NCBI GenBank assembly: GCA_038522375.1
Contig: JBCBKE010000079.1
Location: 1 to 12,664, forward strand
Reading direction: 5' to 3'
DNA length: 12,664 nt
DNA from: UBA5336 sp038522375
Lineage (GTDB): Bacteria > Pseudomonadota > Alphaproteobacteria > Caulobacterales > Hyphomonadaceae
Part shown: positions 7,458-12,664 of the stretch, in pieces
How positions within the stretch are numbered: position 1 is the first letter of the stretch
How the letters are laid out: each line of letters starts with the position of its first letter
Position numbers and translations under genes: made by a program
The notes under the pieces: generated by a model
What the model saw: the letters and a program-made list of their open reading frames with translations, nothing else
Database searches by the model: none
What the model was told of the DNA's origin: nothing

Positions 7458-8239
7458 GCCGGTCGCACCTCACTCTCAAAGGGTGTCTTGGCCATACCCT
7501 GGGCAGCCAGGGCAAACACATCATTGAGCTTGTCCTCGTCCAGCTGCGTCGGCGGTCCGTCGAACACAACCTGCCCGTTGGCCATCGCAAGGATCCGGCT
7601 GCAATGCTCCTTGGCCAGCGACATATCATGCAAATTCATAAGGACGGTCATGTTCCGGCGTTCATTGACGGCTTTCAACGCGTCCATGACGGCGTGGGTA
7701 TTGGAGGGGTCCAAAGCTGACACGGGCTCATCGGCCAGGAGAATATCTGGCGATTGCATCATGGCGCGGGCAATGGCCACGCGCTGTTTCTGACCGCCGG
7801 ACAGGGTACCCGCACGCTGGAAAGCAGCATGGGCCATATCCAGCCACTCCAACTCGACGATGGCATCAATACGGTCGGTTTTCGGGAACGCTTTCATCAA
7901 TGAGCGCACAATGCCGATAGATGACAGCCGCCCCATGAGAACATTGGTCACCACATCCAATCGGTCCACCAGGCCGAAATCCTGGAAAATCATGGCACAG
8001 CGGGCACGCCACTGGCGCAAGGCATGGCCCTTGAGATTATAGACAGGTTCGCCCTTCCAGAGGATCTCGCCCGACTCCGGCGTTTCGAGCCGATTGATCA
8101 GCCTCAATAGGGTCGATTTGCCTGCACCGGACCGGCCAATGATCCCGACACGCTCACCTTCATTTATGGTCAAGGATACGTCTTTGACGGCTTGGATGCC
8201 ACCGAACGATTTCGAGACCGAACGTAGTTCGAGGGTCAT
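7454..8239 (-). CDS. phnC: PhnC, phosphonate ABC importer ATPase
   Basis: A 261-residue ABC importer ATPase that energises uptake through the PhnE permeases. It has Walker A GRSGAGKST (residues 35-43), Q-loop Gln86 in MIFQDFGLVDRLDVVTNVLMGRL, signature LSGGQKQR (146-153), Walker B DILLADE (165-171), SALD D-loop and switch His204. The MIFQDFGL...RL.VVTNVL.GRL block is diagnostic of PhnC against other importer ATPases. The frame is open to 8308, but the ATG at 8237-8239 gives the family N-terminus MTLELRSVSKSFGG and is preceded by GGAAAGGG. The gap to the phnE2 stop is 4 bases. Unlike the common phnC-D-E order, here it is downstream of the binding proteins and permeases. Confidence 0.95.
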   Translation of the reverse strand: MTLELRSVSKSFGGIQAVKDVSLTINEGERVGIIGRSGAGKSTLLRLINRLETPESGEILWKGEPVYNLKGHALRQWRARCAMIFQDFGLVDRLDVVTNVLMGRLSSIGIVRSLMKAFPKTDRIDAIVELEWLDMAHAAFQRAGTLSGGQKQRVAIARAMMQSPDILLADEPVSALDPSNTHAVMDALKAVNERRNMTVLMNLHDMSLAKEHCSRILAMANGQVVFDGPPTQLDEDKLNDVFALAAQGMAKTPFESEVRPA

Positions 8240-8243
8240 GGTT

Positions 8244-9098
8244 CTACCCTTTCCAGATGTCCTGGCCGGACAGGATTGACCGGCGAAGACGTGAACAGAT
8301 GAAATCAACGATGATCACCGTCGCGAGAAGGACCAGGACGAGGAACGACACCTCTTCAAAGGCGGCGATCCCCATCCGCTCTGACATCATCAGACCGATG
8401 CCGCCGGCGCCGACAACGCCAAGGGCCGCGGCGGCTCTGACATTGATCTCCACGAAGAAGAGCGACAGCCCCGCAAAACTTGGCAGCACCTGGGTAACGA
8501 GGCCCAGACGGATCGCCTGCGCGGGTCCGGCGCCGGCGGCTCGAAGTGCAACGACGGGACGGCGGTCAGCATTTTCCAGGATCTCGGCGAAGAGTTTGGC
8601 AAGATAAGGCGCCTCGGCTAGGGCAAGCGCGATAACGCCAGCCGCCGGTCCAAGCCCCACGGCGCGGATCATGATGATGGTCCAGATCAGCGCCGGGATG
8701 GCGCGCATGATGTCATAGGCGAACCGGATCGACCCGTGGGCAACAGGGTTTGAAATCAGCGTCTTGGCCCCGATGAAGCCAAATGGAAGTGCCAGAAGTA
8801 TGGCCAGAAACGTGCCCGCAATGGCCATGGCCAATGTTTCAAGCAGTGCATAGCCAATGACGAACAGGTCTTCCCCCGGCGTAGGGCGGAGTAATCCGCT
8901 GAGGAGCTGCGCCGTGACATCCGACATCACAAACAGGCGCGACCAGTTGATGCCGAGATGCCATAGCGAAAATACGAACAGAGCGGCGATCATAAGCCAT
9001 CCAGCATTCTTCTTAAAACGCTGAAGCGCAGTCGGTGCGATGTACTCGGGCGCCAATTCAAATGCGATCTGTTCTGGGGTGCGGGCAAGCGTGTTCAC
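8244..9098 (-). CDS. phnE: PhnE2, phosphonate ABC importer permease
   Basis: A 284-residue inner-membrane permease. Hydrophobic segments lie near residues 33-50, 78-112, 135-162, 205-235 and 250-268. The EAA-type cytoplasmic loop that contacts the ATPase is at about 171-192 (AEILENADRRPVVALRAAGAGP), followed by LGVVGAGGIG (226-235), a PhnE hallmark. It starts with GTG at 9096-9098, overlapping the upstream phnE1 stop as GTGA, so coupling supports the unusual start. It probably pairs with phnE1 as a heterodimeric channel served by PhnC; that pairing is inferred from adjacency. Similarity to phnE1 in the EAA and C-terminal glycine motif indicates an old duplication. Confidence 0.93.
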   Translation of the reverse strand: MNTLARTPEQIAFELAPEYIAPTALQRFKKNAGWLMIAALFVFSLWHLGINWSRLFVMSDVTAQLLSGLLRPTPGEDLFVIGYALLETLAMAIAGTFLAILLALPFGFIGAKTLISNPVAHGSIRFAYDIMRAIPALIWTIIMIRAVGLGPAAGVIALALAEAPYLAKLFAEILENADRRPVVALRAAGAGPAQAIRLGLVTQVLPSFAGLSLFFVEINVRAAAALGVVGAGGIGLMMSERMGIAAFEEVSFLVLVLLATVIIVDFICSRLRRSILSGQDIWKG

Positions 9099-10003
9099 AG
9101 CACTCCCTCCGTGATGGCCATACGATGGCGCACCGTTTCAGACAGGATGTCTGAAATGACGATGACCGCCAGGATGAGCAAAAGGAGCGCGAAATAGGTC
9201 TGGTATTGGTTGAAATCCATGGCGCGGATCAGCTCTGTCCCGATGCCGCCCGCACCGACCAGCCCCAACGTTGTGGCCGATGAGATGCTGGTTTCCAGAC
9301 GCAGGAAAATGAAAGACACGAACAGCGGCATCACCTGGGGCAAAATGCCGAAGCGCACTTGTTTTGCATGGCTAGCACCAACGGCGCGCATGGCCTCGCG
9401 CGGACGTTCGTCAATGTTTTCCAGCGCCTCTCCGAAGAAGCGGCCAAGTGTGCCAACACCGCTTAACGTCAAGGTGAGGATACCGGCCAGCGGCCCGAAA
9501 CCAAACGCGGTCACGAGGATAATTGCGAGGATGAGATCCGGGACGGTCCGGATGATTTCCAGAAGCCGGCGCACCACCCAACGCACGGGGGCGATGGGAT
9601 TGGTCGTGCTGGCCGATAGGATAGCCGCCAAAAGGCCGAGTACCGTCGACAAAACCAGGCTGACATAGGCGATCTCGATGGTCTCGATCATCAGGTCGCG
9701 CCAGATCGGCCAGCGATTGAACCAGTTGGCAATGGATCCCGCCGTGGACTGGTCCTCGAAAAGTTGATCAGCCTGAAGCTGCGGATTCATCCGCGCCAGG
9801 AAATCAGCAATGTTTGCAGAGGCTTGGCCATTGCCGGCCGCCGCAATGATGCCTGATATGGAAAACGCCCAGAAAACAAGGCTCGATACGATGAGCAATG
9901 TGATGGCGGTGATGATGCGCCTGCGGATCAGGCGGCTACGCCATTCGGATTCAAAGACAGCGATGGGAGACGGCCACGGCAGCGAAGACACCGCACCGCC
10001 CAT
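9095..10003 (-). CDS. phnE: PhnE1, phosphonate ABC importer permease
   Basis: A 302-residue inner-membrane permease, the first of two tandem PhnE proteins. A first membrane segment (about 31-55) is followed by a hydrophilic stretch of about 50 residues (56-105), expected to face the periplasm, and then further membrane segments near 108-132, 150-182, 220-250 and 268-288. The EAA loop is GEALENIDERPREAMRAVGASH (191-212), and LGLVGAGGIGTELI (247-259 region) matches the PhnE C-terminal motif. ATG at 10001-10003 follows the preceding stop codon by 3 bases. It is probably paired with phnE2. No internal stop or frame problem is seen. Confidence 0.93.
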   Translation of the reverse strand: MGGAVSSLPWPSPIAVFESEWRSRLIRRRIITAITLLIVSSLVFWAFSISGIIAAAGNGQASANIADFLARMNPQLQADQLFEDQSTAGSIANWFNRWPIWRDLMIETIEIAYVSLVLSTVLGLLAAILSASTTNPIAPVRWVVRRLLEIIRTVPDLILAIILVTAFGFGPLAGILTLTLSGVGTLGRFFGEALENIDERPREAMRAVGASHAKQVRFGILPQVMPLFVSFIFLRLETSISSATTLGLVGAGGIGTELIRAMDFNQYQTYFALLLLILAVIVISDILSETVRHRMAITEGVL

Positions 10004-10006
10004 TTT

Positions 10007-10849
10007 CTACTGCACCGTATTGCGGAAGGAGAAGGCCCAGGGCTCTGTGGGCTCGAATTCAAGGGCGTCTGTGCTGGCAATCGCTTGGAAAATTTCAGGT
10101 TCTTCAAAATGCAGCGCCGTATGAATGCCGATCAGACGGTACATCCGTTCCTTGCCCATGTCCGCCCGAACGGTCCAAGCCGTATCAAGCGGGGCAAACC
10201 CTCGCCAAAGGACTTTTGTGTCTTCACACTCTGACGCGTTTTCCTGGCAGAAGATCAGGAAACGACCAACATTAACCGCGATCAAGGAGTCGTCTGCCCG
10301 ACTTTCGAGCGCGGCTGTGAGGGTGGGATCGACGAATTTTGAAATCGGAACCGTGACGGGTGCTCCCTGACCAACGATTTGGGCCAACGCATCGGCTTCG
10401 CCTTGGTTCATCGCGACAAAGAGAACGTCGCCGGTTTCGGGAACGTTGCTCGCCATGATTGGTGCATCTTTGGCACCGACGAGCACGAATTCCGTGCGCG
10501 CCATCTCTCCCTTGGGCCGAACGCGGAGGATAGGGCGAACGGTGTCGGCGACGTCACCTGTAAGATGCGTAGCCAGTGTCACGAAGTCGACGGTCCCAGC
10601 CGACAGCGCGTCGGCGGCTTGTTCAGGTGCCATGCCACATATCTCTACGGCGACACCTAACCGGATCTCCAAATGGCGGGCATATCCAGCGATCGGCCCG
10701 TCCAATGACGGATCGTCAGCTGCAGAACAGCCCGATTCAATACCGCCCAGGCCGATACGGAAGACATCTCTTGCGTCTTGCGCCAGTGCCGCCGAAGCGC
10801 CCAACAGCCAGACGATAATCGCCGCGCAAAGACCGTGAGTGCCTCTCAT
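10007..10849 (-). CDS. Second, divergent PhnD-like periplasmic binding protein
   Basis: A 280-residue exported protein with a clear Sec signal peptide (residues 1-23, cleavage probably after ALA, mature start QDARDVF). The mature part has a type-2 periplasmic-binding-protein character and resembles PhnD: FRIGLGGIE near the start, a GPIAGYARHLEIRLGVAVEI helix-strand block, AADALSAGTVDFVTLATH (78-95), and FVLVGAKDAP at the domain crossover. It lacks the STSGY phosphonate-binding loop seen in the neighbouring PhnD; the matching region reads LFVAMNQGEADAL. The mature chain contains four cysteines (41, 71, 201, 208), which could form two disulfides. It is coupled to phnD by ATGA and sits 3 bases before phnE1. 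It may bind a different ligand or act as an accessory binding protein; the ligand is unknown. Confidence 0.75.
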   Translation of the reverse strand: MRGTHGLCAAIIVWLLGASAALAQDARDVFRIGLGGIESGCSAADDPSLDGPIAGYARHLEIRLGVAVEICGMAPEQAADALSAGTVDFVTLATHLTGDVADTVRPILRVRPKGEMARTEFVLVGAKDAPIMASNVPETGDVLFVAMNQGEADALAQIVGQGAPVTVPISKFVDPTLTAALESRADDSLIAVNVGRFLIFCQENASECEDTKVLWRGFAPLDTAWTVRADMGKERMYRLIGIHTALHFEEPEIFQAIASTDALEFEPTEPWAFSFRNTVQ

Positions 10850-11811
10850 TCGCCGCCAGCCCCCTGCGGACCTTCGATCTCTTCCCGGCGCATTTTGATG
10901 ATGCCATCGAAATAGGCCAGATCCACCGCAGCGAGGCTCCCACCGCGGGTTTGCGCATAGGTTTTCACGAGACCTGGGTCTTCATAGGGCAGGGCCATCA
11001 ACACACCGCGCAGATAATCGATGTAGGCTTGGCTCTTCGTGCCTCGCACGACAAAGGCCGATTGCGGTATGGGGCCGGCGGTCCAGATGTACCGGTAGTC
11101 CGCCATGTCCAGGAGGCCTCGCTGGGCCATCCGGTCGGCCACACCGCCGCGCAATCCTGCCTCTAGGTCACCCGTGGAAGCCAGGGTGATGACCGCATCA
11201 AACTGCGAGGTGGAAATCGCCACGACACTTTGGATATGGCCGCCGGTCATGCCGGTTTCGCCGAAGAACTCGTCTGGTTCGATGCCCTGCTCACGCATGG
11301 CCCAGCGCGGATAAAGGTAACCAGACGTCGAATTCAGATCGACATATCCGACTTTTGCGCCCTCAAGGTCCTCTATCGACTGGTAAGGGCTGTCGGCGCG
11401 CACGAGGATCGCTGAATAATAGCCCTGCTCACCCTCGAAGTTGCGAAACACTGTGAGCGGGACGAGGTCTTCACCGATGAGGTCATGCAGACTTGCCAGG
11501 GCGCCGGAGCCGTAGATCGCCAGGTCGATTTGATTGGACGCCATGGCCTGGATAATTCCGGAATAGCCAGACACTCGCTGGGTGATGGTCGGTATGTCCA
11601 TCCGGTCGCCAAGCGCCTTGTGGAAAGTATCCGGATCGTAGTCGATCTGCTCGGCTTCCGGCGGAACCGTCGTGGCAATCACGATCTCGGTTTCCACTGA
11701 ACGCCAGTCATTCAGCGGGATATCGTTGGCAGCAGAGTCAGTGGCGGCGCCGCAGGCTGTGCAAAACAAGAGCAGCGCTATACCGCCTATGGCCAACCCG
11801 GTCTTGAACAC
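10846..11811 (-). CDS. phnD: PhnD, phosphonate-binding protein (probable lipoprotein)
   Basis: A 321-residue periplasmic phosphonate-binding protein that delivers substrate to the PhnE permeases. The N-terminus (1-20) is a hydrophobic export signal ending LFCTACG. Cys20 may be lipidated, although Cys at -3 is not a classic lipobox residue. Family features are SGYSGIIQAMASNQIDLAIYGSGAL (81-105), YYSAILVRADSP (131-142), LEGAKVGYVDLNSTSGYLYP (149-168) with the phosphonate-binding STSG loop at 161-164, GGHIQSVVAI with His192, and WTAGPIPQSAFVVRG. By family knowledge the STSG loop and His hold the phosphonate oxygens. The start is GTG at 11809-11811; GAGGG upstream can serve as ribosome binding site. 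It is the first gene of the minus operon. Confidence 0.92.
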   Translation of the reverse strand: MFKTGLAIGGIALLLFCTACGAATDSAANDIPLNDWRSVETEIVIATTVPPEAEQIDYDPDTFHKALGDRMDIPTITQRVSGYSGIIQAMASNQIDLAIYGSGALASLHDLIGEDLVPLTVFRNFEGEQGYYSAILVRADSPYQSIEDLEGAKVGYVDLNSTSGYLYPRWAMREQGIEPDEFFGETGMTGGHIQSVVAISTSQFDAVITLASTGDLEAGLRGGVADRMAQRGLLDMADYRYIWTAGPIPQSAFVVRGTKSQAYIDYLRGVLMALPYEDPGLVKTYAQTRGGSLAAVDLAYFDGIIKMRREEIEGPQGAGGE

Positions 11812-11865
11812 GCCCGCGCCCTCGCCTCGATCCGATATTTGGGTACCGGTAGAATGTGACAGTCA
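11812..11865 (-). promoter_or_regulatory. Putative promoter/operator region of the phnD operon
   Basis: This short region between the divergent phnD and DUF805 reading frames must hold, or lie near, the promoter of the minus operon. Read on the minus strand it contains CTGTCAC (plus-strand 11856-11862), matching one Pho-box half-site. A clear second repeat at 11-base spacing is not seen. An AT-rich AAATAT (11835-11840) lies 15 bases further and could be a -10. An 8-base perfect palindrome TACCGGTA (11844-11851) lies between them. PhoB control would fit a phosphonate operon, but the evidence is weak. Confidence 0.35.
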
Positions 11866-12222
11866 TTGCCTGGCCTCCGAACGAAAGGAAAATTATCACT
11901 CACATTGCGGGAAGCAGACCAGTTGTTCCACCTTTTAGCACTTCTCGTGCCGTATGGACTGTTGGTCACCATTGGTGGCTTCGGTAGCGTTAAACCACAT
12001 ATCAACGGCTGGATTATTCTCGCCGCTATCGTTATTTATGGGTTGGGTATACTCGTCCCTAGCCTAGCAATTGCATTCCGGCGCCTACACGATCGTGACA
12101 TATCGGCTTGGTGGCTGCTGGCAGTCCTTATACCCATCATTAGCCTGGTGCTTCTCGTCTTCTTCGTGCTCCCTGGTACAAAGGCTCATAACGGATATGG
12201 TTCCAGTCCGCTCGCAGCCTGA
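11866..12222 (+). CDS. DUF805-family small membrane protein, N-terminus uncertain
   Basis: The reading frame encodes up to 118 residues with three hydrophobic segments (about 20-38, 47-71 and 82-103). The pattern AIAFRRLHDRDISAWWLL (68-85), then IP...FFVLPGT and HNGYG (108-112) is diagnostic of DUF805 inner-membrane proteins, whose role is not established. Typical members begin with an FxGRxxRxEYW-like block that is not found in this frame. The only available starts are TTG codons at 11866 or 11905, and neither has a well-spaced ribosome binding site. The gene may therefore be 5'-truncated or misannotated at the start. It diverges from phnD, is less GC-rich than the phn genes, and has no evident link with phosphonates. 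Confidence 0.65.
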   Translation: MPGLRTKGKLSLTLREADQLFHLLALLVPYGLLVTIGGFGSVKPHINGWIILAAIVIYGLGILVPSLAIAFRRLHDRDISAWWLLAVLIPIISLVLLVFFVLPGTKAHNGYGSSPLAA

Positions 12223-12412
12223 GCATTCCAAAGCGCCCGAATGCCTTCGCCGCAAATGTCTGCCATCGGCAACAAAGCGGACTTGGTGACTTGGGCCTTG
12301 AATGTCAGCAAAGGGCCAACATCCGACGGTCTCGACTACTCAGCTTATGTCTCTCCGGATCCGAAAAAGACGAAACGGGCCACGATCTTGGGGGTGTGCC
12401 GCTAGCGGCGGC
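12223..12412. other. Intergenic stretch without a convincing gene
   Basis: Between the DUF805 stop and the possible insertion-sequence end I see no gene with recognisable protein features. Short open frames exist in two plus-strand frames (for example 12241-12405, 54 codons from ATG), but they lack a ribosome binding site and family resemblance. No tRNA or clear rho-independent terminator was recognised. Confidence 0.5.
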
Positions 12413-12440
12413 TGTCCTGCCGTTTGGAATCAGGTGGTCC
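12413..12440. repeat. Possible terminal end of the IS3-family element
   Basis: The sequence from TGTCCTGCC at 12413, about 80 bases beyond the transposase stop, is a plausible insertion-sequence terminus: it starts with TG, as IS3-family ends do, and lies at the usual distance. The other end is outside the window, so the inverted repeat cannot be confirmed. Confidence 0.25.
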
Positions 12441-12491
12441 TGGTTTCCTGCACAGTTTTCCGGCCTCGCTAAGGTATATCCGGGTTGTTGA

Positions 12492-12664
12492 TCAGGCCGC
12501 TTTTTTCAGTTCGGTTTCCTCTCCGTATGCCTCGTCGGGCGTCCCCTTGCCAAGCGCCGAGTGAGGCCGCTCGCGATTGTAGAAGAGCATCCAGTCGTCG
12601 ATGATGCGCTGGGCTGCAAAGCCGTCGGCGATGTCCTGCAGGTAGACCGCTTCATATTTGAGGG
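12492..12664 (-). CDS. IS3-family transposase OrfB, C-terminal part (cut by window edge)
   Basis: The last 56 residues of an IS3-family DDE transposase, with the frame open to the window edge, so the N-terminal part lies beyond it. The residues begin LKYEAVYLQDIADGF and continue QRIIDDWMLFYNRERPHSALG, then KGTPDEAYG. The FYN.ERPHSALG..TP.EAY pattern is the classic end of the OrfB integrase (rve) domain, just after the catalytic Glu. The stop codon is TGA (plus-strand 12492-12494). This frame was too short to appear as a free-standing gene. Its place next to the phosphonate cluster suggests a mobile-element boundary. I cannot tell whether the element is intact. Confidence 0.9.
   Translation of the reverse strand, partial: LKYEAVYLQDIADGFAAQRIIDDWMLFYNRERPHSALGKGTPDEAYGEETELKKAA

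Larger units (their letters stand above)
12413..12664 (-). mobile_element. IS3-family insertion sequence (partial, one end only)
   Basis: Defined by the C-terminal part of an OrfB transposase plus about 80 bases of non-coding sequence to a possible terminus near 12413. The element continues past the window edge. The left limit is uncertain; the transposase identity is firm. Confidence 0.6.

Noticed and set aside
11873..11896. SERKENY in another frame, resembling the missing DUF805 N-terminal RKEYW block
   Set aside because: The match is short, the surrounding residues do not fit, and upstream this frame runs antisense through phnD, so a simple frameshift would not restore a normal N-terminus.
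12241..12405. 54-codon plus-strand reading frame before the IS end
   Set aside because: There is no ribosome binding site, no recognisable family, and other frames are also open; it is probably non-coding.
1..12664. CRISPR arrays, tRNA or rRNA genes, prophage or defence systems
   Set aside because: No regularly spaced repeats, tRNA-like cloverleaf or hallmark genes were recognised by eye; the window is accounted for by the phn genes and the short right flank.

Overview
The window is almost entirely a carbon-phosphorus (C-P) lyase locus for uptake and breakdown of phosphonates, arranged as two converging operons. Gene content points to an alphaproteobacterium: it has a DUF1045 2H-phosphoesterase directly after phnM, a 'phn' hexapeptide-repeat transferase next to phnN, two PhnE permeases, and moderately high GC. 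I cannot name a genus from sequence alone.

Left half, + strand (1-6207): the 3' part of phnG (cut by the window edge), then phnH, phnI, phnJ, phnK, phnL, phnM and a DUF1045 gene. These are tightly packed, mostly with stop/start overlaps of 1-11 bases, so they form one translationally coupled operon whose promoter lies upstream of the window. PhnGHIJ with PhnK form the C-P lyase core complex and PhnL is its partner ATPase. PhnI/G/H/L attach the phosphonate to ribose, PhnM removes pyrophosphate, and PhnJ (radical SAM) breaks the C-P bond to give 5-phosphoribosyl 1,2-cyclic phosphate. PhnP, which opens that cyclic ester in E. coli, is not seen here. The DUF1045 protein, a 2H phosphoesterase, sits where such an enzyme would be useful.

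Right half, - strand (11811 down to 6197): phnD (GTG start), a second divergent PhnD-like binding protein, phnE1, phnE2 (GTG start), phnC, a hexapeptide transferase and phnN. Junctions are again overlaps or gaps of a few bases. This operon supplies the ABC importer plus PhnN, which turns ribose 1,5-bisphosphate into PRPP. The two operons meet tail to tail with an 11-base overlap of their last coding genes.

Right flank (about 11812-12664): a short divergent region upstream of phnD with one possible Pho-box half-site, a small DUF805 membrane-protein gene whose N-terminus looks incomplete, about 190 bases with no convincing gene, and the 3' end of an IS3-family transposase that runs off the window. 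The flank appears to be a mobile or eroded boundary of the phosphonate island. Nothing in the window is a wholly unknown system. The most interesting points are the second binding protein lacking the phosphonate-binding loop, the possible PhnP substitute, and the unusual D-D'-E-E-C-transferase-N gene order.
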